Positions 49,511-59,457 of a stretch of DNA of 64,000 nt are shown in pieces (positions within the stretch are counted from its first letter, which is position 1; each line of letters opens with the position of its first letter). This DNA comes from Nocardia brevicatena NBRC 12119 (GTDB lineage: Bacteria > Actinomycetota > Actinomycetes > Mycobacteriales > Mycobacteriaceae), in the NCBI RefSeq assembly GCF_000308495.1, contig NZ_BAFU01000070.1, positions 186,001 to 250,000 of the forward strand, read 5' to 3'. The position numbers and the translations under genes are program-made. The notes below the pieces were generated by a model that worked only from the letters and a program-made list of their open reading frames with translations, ran no database searches and was not told the DNA's origin.

Positions 49511-52500
49511 TTGTTCGTTGTCGGTGATCGGGTCGTATGCGGTACCGCGGATCTCGTGCGCGCCGCACGATGTGAATCGACGACTTCGTCGCCCGCGCCG
49601 ATGCCCTGGTACGCACTGCCCACGGCACCCGCTACCGAGTGCTCGGCGACACTCCCGATCCGGACCGCATTGTCGCGACCGCCGTGGAAGCGGCGGCCTG
49701 CGCGCAGGCCGTGGAACGCGCCGGGGAGCCGGTCGATCCGTTGGTGACGGTCCGTATCGGCGACCACACGCACACCGTCGCGCTCGCCGACGCGCTCCCG
49801 GTATACCGGTCCCGACGCCGCAGGGTGGAAAGGATCGTCGCCGAACAACTCGACGAACTCCTGCCGGTGCAATGGGATGACCCGCGCTATCGGGCCTGCG
49901 GCCGCTGCCGCACCTGTACCGCGGCCCTGTCCGAATCCCGGGACCTACTGCTGGTGGCGGGTACGGATTCGGCTACTCGGGCACGGCTGCGTGAGGCCGG
50001 TATCACCACCATCGACCGGCTGGCCGCTCATACCGGCGCCTCACGCTCGGCCGCCCACCCGTCCGTCCCGAGCGGGATACCGGCACGCACCCTCGCCCGA
50101 CTCCGTCGCCAGGCCGATATCCAGCTCCGGTAGGAAGGTTCCGGTCGCCCGGAGCATGTTCTCCTCGACCCGGCCACCGTCGCCGCACTACCGGCCTCCT
50201 CCCCCGACGACCTGGCCCTGACGGCGCGGCGCGTGGCGCCGCGGCGGCTGCGGATCGAACTCGGCGACCGCGCCACCACCCTGCTCTCCCGCGACATCGT
50301 CGTCGATCCGGCGGGCCCGTATCTCCCATCCGAACAGCGCCGCCGATCCCGCGCCGAACAGCGGCGGGTGCTCACCGAACTCGTCGACACCGTCGCCCGC
50401 CGGCGTGACCACCATTCGGATCTGCGCGTCTACCACTACGGCTCGACGGTACGGTCGGCGCTGCTGTCGGCGAGCGGACGCCTCGGTACCGGCGAAGAGG
50501 CCCTCGACGAACTGTTCCGCGCGAATATCCTCGTCGACCTCTACCCGTTCCTCCGTGGCGCCGTCCTGATCGGTGTGCGCTCCTATGAGCTGGATCGGCT
50601 GCGCGTCCTCCTCGCGGATTCCGTGCCCCCGGACGAACCGGACTCCCGCGTGGTGCTGCGGCTTCGGGACTGGCTGGGCGCCCGGACGCGCCGGCGGGAC
50701 CGGACCCACCCCGCCCCGGTGGAAACCGCTCCGGTCCGCTGGGCCGTCACCGCACCTCCGTCGTATCCGAGCTCGGTCGAAGCCGCTCTCACCGAATACG
50801 CCGACGACAGCACCTCGCCCATCCGCCCGGACACGGCCGAGCAAGCACCCGACGAGACCACCTCGCGGCATGGGGCTCCGCTACCGCCCGACCCGATCCC
50901 CGAACCATTCCCGGCCTGCCCGCCGCTCGATTCCCGGCGGGTGGCAGCCCTCACCGCCGCGGCGCTCGGTTACCACCGCCGCGAACGGCAGTCCGCCTGG
51001 TGGAGCCATATCGACCTGCTGAACCGCCCCTTCGAGGAATGGCCGGACACCTCCGGGGCGATGGTCGCCGAATGGGGCACGGTCGACACGAAATGGCATC
51101 TCGGCCCGCGCGGCGACATCATGCGCCGGTTCCTGACCCTGACCGGCCGGATCGGCACCGGCAGGCTCGCCCCCGGTACCGCGGTGTACACCTGCTACGA
51201 CCGCCCCACGCCCGGTATGCGCACCACCGGCACCGCGCGCGGACTGGCGACCGCTACCGTTCTCGGCTGCTCGGTCGACGCCGAATTCGCGGATACCGTG
51301 CGGCTGGAGGAAGAACTTCCACCGGGCTGCGCCCCCTATGGCGACCTGCCCGCCGCCATCGCACCCCGGCTGCGGGGCGAGGTCGACGAGACCGCGGCAG
51401 CGGTCGAATATCTCGGCGGGCAGTTGCTCATGGCGCTGCCCGCCGTCCCGGAGACCGCGATCTTCGACATTCTCGCGCTCCGCGGACCCCGGCTGCGGAC
51501 CCGCGACGCGCTGCCGCGGACATCCGGTGACCCTACGGCCGCGATCACGGCGGCACTGCGCGATCTGGACCGCTCTTATCTGGCCGTACAGGCCCCCACC
51601 GGTACCGGCAGAACCACGACCGTCGCCGGGGTCGTCGCCGAACTCGTCACGCGGCACCACTGGCGGGTCGGGGTCGTCGCCCCCTCGTCCATCGTGGTGG
51701 AGAATCTGCTGGACGCCGTGGTCCGTGCCGGAGTGCTGCCGGAACTGGTGGCCAAGCAGGACGCGGTGGCCGTCGCCTCCGAATGGACGGTCGTTCCCCC
51801 CCGCCCGCTGGCCACGCTTCCTGGAGAACGCTATCCGGGGCTGTGTGCTCGGCGGTGCCGCCGGAGATTTCGCCGACCCGGGACAGGTGCCCCACGGCGC
51901 TCTCGATCTGCTGGTGATCGCGGACGCGGGCGTATTCGCCCTGGCGGATACCGTCGGTGTGGCGGTGAGCGCCCGCAATCTCCTCGTCCTCGGCAATCCG
52001 GACACCGGGTCCGGCGCCCGACCCCGGCCGGCCGGACCGCATCCGGAACCGGCGGACCTGCCCGTCCTCGAATGGCTCACCGGAGGGCACGATGTCCTGC
52101 CCGCGTACCGGGGTTATTTCCTGGACCGCACCCGCCGGTCGCATCCGAGGGTGAGCGAACCGATCTCCCGCCTCTACTACGCCGGCAGGCTTCGGGCCGA
52201 GACCACCGCGACGGTGCCCCGCGGACCCGATGCGACCGAGCCCGGTATCAGCACGGTACTGGTAACCCATCACGGCAACTCCACCGTCTCGGACGCCGAG
52301 GCGCGCGAGGTGGTGCGGCAGGTGCGGGTGCTGCTCGGCCGCTCCTGGATATCGGGCTCGTCGAGCGAAAGGCTGCGGGCGCACGATATTTTCGTGGTGA
52401 CGCCCTATCGGGCACAGGCCAATCGGATTCGCACGCTGCTGGCCAACGCCAGGATCGAGGACGTTCTGGTCGGCACGCCCGACCTGTTCCGGGGTCGGGA

Positions 52501-52711
52501 AGCTGCCGTGGTGCTGTTGTCGGTGACGACCTCCGCCCCCGACGACGCCCCGTGTGGGATGACACCCCTGGTCTCGCGCACGCTGGTTCACGATGCCCTG
52601 TGCCGGGCCAGATGGAAGGCGATCGTCATCCGCTCGCCATTGCTGACCGAATACCTGCCGGACACACCGGAAGGCCTTTCCGAACTCGCGCGTTTCATAC
52701 AGCTGACCTGA
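49511..52711 (+). pseudogene. Inactivated TM0106-family RecB-like nuclease/helicase
   Basis: Begins LFVVGDRVVCGTADLVRAARCE at TTG 49511 and ends LLTEYLPDTPEGLSELARFI, both typical of actinobacterial TM0106 proteins (RecB-like nuclease fused to a UvrD/Dna2-like helicase). It is broken by a frameshift near 49572, an in-frame TAG at 50131-50133, and a frameshift near 51815-51830. About 80 codons of the N-terminal nuclease are missing. Helicase motifs are eroded: Walker A is PTGTGRTTT (Lys to Arg), Walker B IADAGVFALAD for DEAGQF, LGNPDTG for GDPQQLPQ, FRGREAA for FQGQEAA. About 1,067 codons of recognisable sequence remain. Confidence 0.82.
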
Positions 52712-52751
52712 GTTCGTATTCGACCCGGACGAGCGCTACCACGTATTTCAC

Positions 52752-52777
52752 CGGACACCGATCCCGGTGATTTCTCC
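52752..52777 (+). terminator. Short stem-loop after the pseudogene
   Basis: TCACCGG (52752-52758) pairs with CCGGTGA (52768-52774), followed by TTTC. A weak intrinsic terminator retained downstream of the decayed nuclease/helicase. The remaining 150 bases to the next gene are AT-richer and show nothing else. Confidence 0.45.
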
Positions 52778-52925
52778 GGGAATTTCATGCCGTATTACAG
52801 CGGCCCCGAAATATACGTCGATTTCGCACGCTACAGCGAAAATCACCGCGCGACAAATACCAAACCGGTCGTCCGCTCAAAGGCATGCCGTGCCGCTCCC
52901 TCCGGCCCGGCCGGTATCGGCACGG

Positions 52926-54104
52926 TCAGCCGAAACACTGCCCTTCACCCCGGTACGTCGGCACCGCGGTCCGAGCGCCGTTGCCGTCCACCAGATACAA
53001 CCGGTCGAACCGTTCGCACAGCTCACCCGCCTTCGCATGCCGGAACCACACTCGATCGCCGATGGCCGGCCCAGCCGCCCCCGACAACGGTGTCTGTACC
53101 TCGCCCGCACCCTCGGTACCGAGCAGACCCAATCCCACCGGCCACACCGGTCTGGGAACCCGCGCGGTCCCGGGCGGACCGGACGCGATATAGCCGCCGG
53201 CGAAGACCGTCGTCACCCCGGAGGCCGGTTTGCGCAATACCGGCAGGGCGAAATAGAGCGCGGGCCGCGCGGTGAAGGACCGGTACTCGTCGAACAGGGT
53301 CGGCACGGACAGCCCCGAACCCGCGGTCACCTCGGTGACCCCGTCAGCGGCGGCGGACAGCTCCACCGAACCGGTGCCACCGCTGTTCACGATCTCCAAC
53401 GGCCCGACGGCGGACACCACCGCGTCCAGGACCGCAGTGCGCCGCCGGCCGATCTCGGCGGCGGAGACCTTCTTCATCAGGCGCACCGCCATCGAGCTGT
53501 CCGGAAGTCCGGCGATCTGCGCCTCGTAGGTCATCACACCCACCACATCGAAACCGCGTTCCCGCGCCTGCGTCGCCAGCCGCACCGCTTGCTCGGGGGT
53601 ACGGACGGGTGAGCGGCGCACTCCCAGATGCAGCGGACCGATCCGCAGGGAGGCGTCCACATCCAGACAGATGCGCGGACGCAACCGGTCGGAGCCGACG
53701 GCGGCGCGAATCAGGTCGAGTTGGGCGATATCGTCGACCATCAGCGTGATGGCGTCGGACAGTCGCCGGTCGCCGGCGAGTTCGGTCAACGCCGTCCGGT
53801 CGACGGTCGGGTAGCCGAGCAGCACATCGCGCGCACCGTGGCGAACCAGCCAGATGGCCTCGGCCAGGGAATAGGACATGATGCCGGCGAACCCGCCGGC
53901 GGCGGTCAGCTCACTACCGAGGACCAGTTCCAATACCGCGCGGCAACGCACGGATTTACTCGCCACTCGGATGGGCCGGCCCGAGGCGCGGCGCACCAGG
54001 TCGGCGGCATTGGCGTTAACGGCATCCAGATCGAGCACCGCGAGTGGCGGGTCCAGCTCGGCGGTGGCCGTGTGCAGGGCGGCAAACGGTGAAGTCTCGC
54101 TCAC
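52926..54104 (-). CDS. PLP-dependent amino acid aldolase/racemase-fold enzyme
   Basis: 392-aa fold-type III PLP enzyme (alanine racemase/D-threonine aldolase superfamily; often annotated amino acid deaminase/aldolase). The PLP lysine is in VASKSVRCR (about residue 47). GIMSYSLAEAIWLV and YPTVDR follow, then a phosphate-binding VNSGGTGS. The C-terminal beta domain has the metal-type W-F-R-H-A-K-A-G-E-L-C segment. GTG at 54104 is preferred; TTG four codons upstream is also in frame. Probably acts on D-amino acids; the substrate is unknown. Minus strand, solitary. Confidence 0.82.
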   Translation of the reverse strand: MSETSPFAALHTATAELDPPLAVLDLDAVNANAADLVRRASGRPIRVASKSVRCRAVLELVLGSELTAAGGFAGIMSYSLAEAIWLVRHGARDVLLGYPTVDRTALTELAGDRRLSDAITLMVDDIAQLDLIRAAVGSDRLRPRICLDVDASLRIGPLHLGVRRSPVRTPEQAVRLATQARERGFDVVGVMTYEAQIAGLPDSSMAVRLMKKVSAAEIGRRRTAVLDAVVSAVGPLEIVNSGGTGSVELSAAADGVTEVTAGSGLSVPTLFDEYRSFTARPALYFALPVLRKPASGVTTVFAGGYIASGPPGTARVPRPVWPVGLGLLGTEGAGEVQTPLSGAAGPAIGDRVWFRHAKAGELCERFDRLYLVDGNGARTAVPTYRGEGQCFG

Positions 54105-54190
54105 CCGCCCACTCAACCATTCAACTGGTCAAACGTCCAGGGTCGCGGACGCGGGTATTACCTCCGGCCGGAGTGGGGACGGAAGTGCTC

Positions 54191-54664
54191 CTAGGCGCAC
54201 ACCGCCCGGGCGGACAGATTGGATACCAGATCGTCGAAGGCCACCAGGACCGCCTCGTCGTCACAATCGGCCAGCCAACGCAGTACCACCCCCTGTACCA
54301 CCGAGATGGCGCACGCCGCGATGGACTCCACCGGTTCCAACCACTGGCAGCCGGAGAGTTCGGCGCAGAGTTGGAGGCCGGCCGCCACCTCGTTCTCATG
54401 CCTGCGCACCCGCGCGGCGACCACGGGTTCGGGTGAATACTCGGATCGGTCGTCCCAGTGTTGACGCAACTGCTGCACGGTCCGCTCGTAGGCGAGCACC
54501 TGCTGGGCCGGCGCGGCCTTGATCGTCGGCCAGTACGCACTCAGCCCGGCGTGCAGTAATGTACGCAGCGCGCGCACCCCGGTGATATCCAGGGAGGCCG
54601 CCACTGTGCGGACGGCTTCCGTCACCTCGACCGCTATGCGGGCGCTCTGACGGTCTTTCAACAT
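54191..54664 (-). CDS. TetR-like C-terminal domain without a DNA-binding domain
   Basis: 157 aa from ATG 54664, preceded by GGAGA. Helices VRALRTLLHAGLSAYWPTIKAAPAQQVLAYERTVQQLRQHW and the later VVAARVRRHENEVAAGLQL look like the ligand-binding half of TetR regulators. The usual 45-residue N-terminal HTH is missing, and upstream sequence does not supply it in any frame I can see. Either an N-terminally truncated pseudogene or a stand-alone ligand-binding/dimerisation partner. Confidence 0.5.
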   Translation of the reverse strand: MLKDRQSARIAVEVTEAVRTVAASLDITGVRALRTLLHAGLSAYWPTIKAAPAQQVLAYERTVQQLRQHWDDRSEYSPEPVVAARVRRHENEVAAGLQLCAELSGCQWLEPVESIAACAISVVQGVVLRWLADCDDEAVLVAFDDLVSNLSARAVCA

Positions 54665-55067
54665 TTCTCCACGTGCGCTCAACGACAGCTCCCTCGCAGA
54701 TGGCTCGCGCACTCCGGGCCGTATTCGCGGCTCCGAGGCGACTGACTGGACCAGCGGCAGAAGTCGGGATTGTTCGGTCGATCCAGTCCAACCTTCTCCG
54801 ATATTAGAATATTTCCAGAGTTTAGGAACGTTTTAGATAACGATTCTGTACTCGAAGATTGTTTTTCACCCCGAAGGAAACCCTGTTCCTGCGACCGCCC
54901 CGCACCACGATGCGATCCCGGCCCGTAGTGTGCCGGTCATCGGGACATTCTTCTCGCCCCTTCCCGTCGACAGGCCATCGACTACTGTACTTCCGCCAGG
55001 ACTCACCCCCGCTACGTGTGCTCCATCACACAGCCGGGCCCGCGGGGGCCACCGATAGCCTGTTCCG
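54665..55067. other. Divergent intergenic region with AT-rich core
   Basis: 403 bases between the TetR-like gene and the phosphatase gene. A distinctly AT-rich patch at 54795-54875 contrasts with the genome average and may hold promoters for the flanking divergent genes. No repeat, RNA gene or ORF worth calling. Confidence 0.4.
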
Positions 55068-55826
55068 GTGACCAGCTCCACATCCGCCGACCATCTCCGC
55101 ATCCGCGGCACCTTCAACTACCGCGATCTCGGCGGTCTCCGCACCATCGACGGGGCGCAACTCCGGCCGGGTGTGCTGTTGCGCTCGGCCCAGCTCAGCC
55201 GAGTGGACGAGAACGGGCACGCCACGCTGCGCGAACTCGGCGTCCGTGCCGTCCACGACCTGCGCGGCCATCGGGAGATCGAGCGCGCCGGACACGATCA
55301 CCTACCACCGGAGATCCGCCTCGTCGTCACCCCGTTCTACGACAGTACGGTCGGAGCGCCACCCCATGAGCGGGCCGGGGAGACCGCCGAACTCTCCGCT
55401 CTCACCTACATGTTCGACGTGTACCGGAACTTCCCGGCGCGACCCCAGGCCCACGCGGCCATTGTGGCGATCGCGAAGTCCATTGTCGCCGAGGAGGGCG
55501 CCGTCCTGGTGCACTGCGCCGCGGGCAAGGACCGCACCGGCTGGGCCATCGCCACCCTGCTGCGGGCGGTGGGAGTCACCGAGGAGGACATCCTGGCCGA
55601 CTACCTGCTCAGCAACCGCGCGGTAGCGGAGCTGCGCGCCGCCATGCGGGAGGAACTCGGCCCCGAGCGGGAACTGGCCGACAACATCTTGGGAGTGCGG
55701 GAGGAATACCTGCGGGCGGCCAACGACGCGGTGCGGGATCTGCACGGCGAGTTCGAGACCTATATGTCGGCCGTAGGACTGACGCGGGACCTGCGCACCC
55801 GCCTGCGGGCCCGCCTGGTCGACTGA
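55068..55826 (+). CDS. Tyrosine/lipid phosphatase, MptpB family
   Basis: 252-aa phosphatase like M. tuberculosis PtpB. The P-loop is VHCAAGKDRTG with nucleophile Cys150 and Arg156. The Asp directly after the Lys (KDR) marks the MptpB-type triple-specificity group that also removes phosphoinositide phosphates. The N-terminus has the conserved NYRDLGGL (17-24). The helical lid region (YMFDVYRNFPARP) is present. No signal peptide is visible, though the M. tuberculosis enzyme is secreted. GTG start at 55068. Confidence 0.9.
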   Translation: MTSSTSADHLRIRGTFNYRDLGGLRTIDGAQLRPGVLLRSAQLSRVDENGHATLRELGVRAVHDLRGHREIERAGHDHLPPEIRLVVTPFYDSTVGAPPHERAGETAELSALTYMFDVYRNFPARPQAHAAIVAIAKSIVAEEGAVLVHCAAGKDRTGWAIATLLRAVGVTEEDILADYLLSNRAVAELRAAMREELGPERELADNILGVREEYLRAANDAVRDLHGEFETYMSAVGLTRDLRTRLRARLVD

Positions 55827-55856
55827 ACCGGCCCCGCGAATGTCGGTGGCCCGTCG

Positions 55857-57227
55857 CTACGCGCTGCGGCGTACCAGACCGTCGGCGCCGATGGTGACCT
55901 GATCCCCGGTGTGGAACCACGTCCCGGTGAACCGGGCGGCGGTGCTCTGCGGATCGTTCCAATACCGGCGGGTCACATTCGGCCCCCGGCACAGCAGCTC
56001 GCCGTGCCCGTCCTTCGCCCGCGGCCCGCACAGCGCGAGCTCGGTACCGCCGAACGGGAGGCCGAGCACCAGGCCACCCTCGTCGTCGGCCGGACCCGCC
56101 GTGGGGCCGATGGCCAGCCCGATTCCGCTCGTCTCCGTCGCGCCCCACAGCGACCACTGCCGGGCGGAGGGGAACACCCGATAGAGCTTCTCGGCCATCC
56201 CGATGGCCGGCGACCGAGACGATTCCCGGGTATCCGCGGCGGGCCGACCGGCCGTGCTGATTCGAACCACCCTGTCGGTGGGCAGACCCTCGGCGCGTTC
56301 GCCGGCCAGGGTGGGCAGTATCCCGTCGAGAATCCGCGCGTTCGCCGAGATCATATCGATACGCTCGGTGACCAGGGCTTCACGCAGGGCTTCCAGCGGC
56401 CGACCGGTATCGGGTGCCAGCACCACCGTGCCGCCCACCGCGAAGGTCGGCAGCAGCTGATCGACGCAACCGCCGGCGTGCGCGAGCGGCAGTAGCACCA
56501 GATTGCGCAGACCCTCCGACGACAGGTCGAGGGCCGCGACCATGGAGCGAATCGCCGACAGCAGATTCTCATTGGTGAGCTCGACGCCCCTCGGTGTCGA
56601 TGCGGCCGTCCCGGCCGACCCCGCACCGCTGGTGTAGCAGAGCAGGGCCAGATCGTTCAGGGTCGCACCGTCGTCGATGAAGGGGGCCCCGTCGGGCAGT
56701 TCGGCCTCCACCTGCGCCCCCGGGCGGGTGGCACCGCAGCCGCGGCCACGCGATCCGAGCACATAGTCGGCATCACTGTCGGCGATCACCCGCTCGACCA
56801 GGGGCTCGGGCAGGCCGTGGTGGACCGCCACCGGCACCGCCCCGCTGAGCAGCGCACCGAGAAACGCCTGTACCCAGCGCGCACCGGGGGGCATGTGCAC
56901 GGCGACCCGGTCACCGTAGCCGATGCCGTGGTCCTGCAGTCCTCCCGCCACCCGCGACGCCGAATGCCACAGCTCCCGATAGGTGAGCCGGGGACCGCCG
57001 AGCTCGACCACGGCCTCCCGCTCGGCGAAGGCATGCACCTGAACATCGAGCAGTTCGGTGAGTGCGGGGCCGAGATTGCCGTAGCGCAGCACCCCGTCCG
57101 CCCCCCGGGACAGCGGTGTATCGGATCGGGCTCCCGATCCGGGATATTCGACCAACAGACGCGCCGAGTCGTTCGCGTCGCTCGAGAGGAGAAGTGGCCC
57201 GAATGTTGCCGTAGTGCCGTCTTGCAT
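55857..57227 (-). CDS. AMP-forming acyl-CoA synthetase-like protein, C-terminally truncated
   Basis: 456 aa with the large N-terminal domain of the adenylate-forming family: LTYRELWHSASRVAGGL, the P-loop region CYTSGAGSAGTAASTPRGVELT (degenerate and lengthened versus TSGTTGxPKG), A5 motif WGATETSG, and A7-like TWFHTGDQV. The protein stops at ADGLVRRSA, just where the hinge to the C-terminal subdomain should begin. The roughly 100 residues with the catalytic lysine are absent. As read it may adenylate poorly or not at all. It converges with ptpB. Possibly a decaying fadD. Confidence 0.78.
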   Translation of the reverse strand: MQDGTTATFGPLLLSSDANDSARLLVEYPGSGARSDTPLSRGADGVLRYGNLGPALTELLDVQVHAFAEREAVVELGGPRLTYRELWHSASRVAGGLQDHGIGYGDRVAVHMPPGARWVQAFLGALLSGAVPVAVHHGLPEPLVERVIADSDADYVLGSRGRGCGATRPGAQVEAELPDGAPFIDDGATLNDLALLCYTSGAGSAGTAASTPRGVELTNENLLSAIRSMVAALDLSSEGLRNLVLLPLAHAGGCVDQLLPTFAVGGTVVLAPDTGRPLEALREALVTERIDMISANARILDGILPTLAGERAEGLPTDRVVRISTAGRPAADTRESSRSPAIGMAEKLYRVFPSARQWSLWGATETSGIGLAIGPTAGPADDEGGLVLGLPFGGTELALCGPRAKDGHGELLCRGPNVTRRYWNDPQSTAARFTGTWFHTGDQVTIGADGLVRRSA

Positions 57228-57388
57228 CGGACCTCCGCGCGCTCGAAAAGTCGGGCACTGCGACTATATGATGCAGATCACAGGAAAGGGGGCGAGTCGG
57301 CGAAAGTCGCCGTGTCGTGATCCCGCGGTGGGTGCGGCGGTCTCCTCGCTACCGCCGCACCCACCGATGCGCCCGATCCGCGCTCCGC

Positions 57389-58183
57389 TCAACGACCGGT
57401 ATATGTCGCCTTCCCCGGCCCCACTGTCAGGAAGCTGCGCACGGCACTACGCAGATCCTCGGTGTCGAACAGCTCGGCCGACACCTGCGGAGTCACCGAA
57501 TCCGCGTGCGCCACACCACCGGAACGCCAGGCCGCGACGATCTGTTTGGTGGCCGCGTGCGCCCGGGTGGGGCCTTCGGCGAGCCGGCGGGCCAGGGCCA
57601 CGGCCGCGGCGTCGACGTCCTCGTGCACGGCGTTCACCACACCCCAGTCGGCCATGGTCGCCGCGTCGTACAGACCACCGGTCATGACCAGCTCCCGAGC
57701 CCGGCCCGAACCCGCCCGCTCGGCCAACCGCTGCGGACCGCCCATCGACGGGGTCAACCCCACCACGATCTCCACCAGCCCGAATTTCGCCGCCGGCGCC
57801 GCCACGATCACATCGCAGGCCAGGGCGATCTCGAAGGCCGCGGTGAGAGTGAGCCCGTGCGCGGCGAACACCACCGGACACGGCAGCGCCTCCAAGGGAT
57901 GGCAGATCCGGGCGAACAGATCCCGCCACAGCTCGGCGCCCTGTTCGGTGGTGAGCCCGTCGAAGGTGTGCACATCCACCCCGCCGGAAACGACCTTGCC
58001 CTCGGCCCGCAGCAACACAGCGCGCGGCGGGTTCGCCGTCAACTCCGCGATATCGGCGACCAGGGCATCGAACATGGCCCGGTCGAACAGGTTCAGCGGC
58101 GGATGGGCCAGGGTCAGCGTGGCCATTTCGGCTCCGCCCTCGGTAGCGGTCCGCTCCAGCCGAGTGGGTTTCGTTTCACTCAT
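57389..58183 (-). CDS. Enoyl-CoA hydratase/isomerase family protein
   Basis: 264-aa crotonase. HPPLNLFDRAMFDAL, then the oxyanion segments GGVDVHTF and HGLTLTAAFEIALACDVIVA, then FGLVEIVVGLTPSMGGPQRLAERAG. The catalytic acids of classical hydratases (Glu-Glu) are not obvious: GLTPSMGG has Leu-Thr where hydratases carry Glu-x-x-LG. It could be an isomerase or a non-hydratase crotonase. ATG at 58183 (MSETKPTRL). Upstream of the truncated ligase on the same strand, with a 161-base gap. Confidence 0.85.
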   Translation of the reverse strand: MSETKPTRLERTATEGGAEMATLTLAHPPLNLFDRAMFDALVADIAELTANPPRAVLLRAEGKVVSGGVDVHTFDGLTTEQGAELWRDLFARICHPLEALPCPVVFAAHGLTLTAAFEIALACDVIVAAPAAKFGLVEIVVGLTPSMGGPQRLAERAGSGRARELVMTGGLYDAATMADWGVVNAVHEDVDAAAVALARRLAEGPTRAHAATKQIVAAWRSGGVAHADSVTPQVSAELFDTEDLRSAVRSFLTVGPGKATYTGR

Positions 58184-58243
58184 ACCGGTCAGCCTATGGC
58201 CCGTATACCGCCGAATGACCGCTCGGTCTGCGAGACTGTCCGT

Positions 58244-59272
58244 GTGAGCGAGTCGGGAGCGGAGCAGGGCACATATGTCGAGAAAACCGAGTTCAAACGC
58301 GACACCCACTACATAACCACCCGCATCACGGCCGACGGCCGCGACGGATATCCCGTGGAACCGGGACGCTACCGACTGATCGCCGCGCGGGCCTGTCCGT
58401 GGGCCAACCGCACCCTGATCGTGCGCCGGCTGCTGGGACTGGAACAGGCGGTCTCCCTGGGACTGTGCGGCCCCACCCACGACAAACTGAGCTGGACCTT
58501 CGATCTGGACCCCGGCGGGGTCGACCCGGTGCTCGGTATCCCGCGGCTGCGCGACGCGTATCTGGCCCGGTTCCCGGACTATCCGCGCGGCATCACCGTA
58601 CCGGCCGTCGTGGACGTCCCGACCGGCCAGGTGGTCACCAACGACTACGCGCAGATAACCCTGGACTTCTCCACCGAATGGTCCGCCCACCACCGCGACG
58701 GGGCGCCGGACCTGTACCCCGAACCGCTGCGCGCGGAGATCGACGAGGTGAACGCCCGGGTTTTCCGGGAGGTGAACAACGGGGTCTACCGCTGCGGTTT
58801 CGCCGGCGCCCAGTATGCCTACGAGGAGGCCTACGACCGGCTGTTCACCGCACTGGACTGGTTGTCGGACCGGTTGGCCGGCCAACGCTACCTGGTCGGC
58901 GACACCATCACCGAGGCCGATGTCCGGTTGTTCACCACGCTGGCCCGCTTCGATCCCGTGTACCACGGCCATTTCAAATGCAACCGGAACAAACTGACCG
59001 AGATGCCGGTGCTGTGGTCCTACGCCCGCGACCTGTTCCAGACCCCCGGTTTCGGCGACACCACCGACTTCGCGCAGATCAAGACCCATTACTACGTGGT
59101 GCACGCCGATATCAATCCCACCCGGGTGGTGCCCAAGGGCCCGGACCTGTCGAACTGGCTCACCCCGCACGGCCGCGAGGAACTCGGCGGCCGCCCGTTC
59201 GGTGACGGCACTCCGCCGGGGCCTGTGCCCGAGGCCGAACGGGTGCCCGCGGAGGCCACCCCGCTGCACTGA
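58244..59272 (+). CDS. Xi-class (glutathionyl-hydroquinone reductase-like) thiol transferase
   Basis: 342-aa thioredoxin-fold transferase. The active site is CPWA in ARACPWANRTLIVRRLLGLE (about residues 46-65), and the C-terminal all-helical domain includes YLVGDTITEADVRLFTTLARFDPVYHGHFKCNRNKL. This matches the YqjG/ECM4 family that reduces glutathionyl-hydroquinones. Actinobacteria of this group use mycothiol, so the physiological thiol may differ. GTG start at 58244; the long open frame upstream is not family-like. Divergent from the crotonase gene. Confidence 0.88.
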   Translation: MSESGAEQGTYVEKTEFKRDTHYITTRITADGRDGYPVEPGRYRLIAARACPWANRTLIVRRLLGLEQAVSLGLCGPTHDKLSWTFDLDPGGVDPVLGIPRLRDAYLARFPDYPRGITVPAVVDVPTGQVVTNDYAQITLDFSTEWSAHHRDGAPDLYPEPLRAEIDEVNARVFREVNNGVYRCGFAGAQYAYEEAYDRLFTALDWLSDRLAGQRYLVGDTITEADVRLFTTLARFDPVYHGHFKCNRNKLTEMPVLWSYARDLFQTPGFGDTTDFAQIKTHYYVVHADINPTRVVPKGPDLSNWLTPHGREELGGRPFGDGTPPGPVPEAERVPAEATPLH

Positions 59273-59457
59273 CGGACCCCGCCGTCCATGGAGACGCAGT
59301 CCACATGGCCGGTGCGACCTGGCGGCGCGCCTGATAATCGGCGCCCGCCCCGGGTATTCGGGAACCGGGCCGTCCGGTTGTGACGTTGTCGTCATGACGT
59401 ACCGACCGGCTCGGTGCCCTACAGTCTCCAGCAGAGGGCAAAGAGGAGGATGACGCC

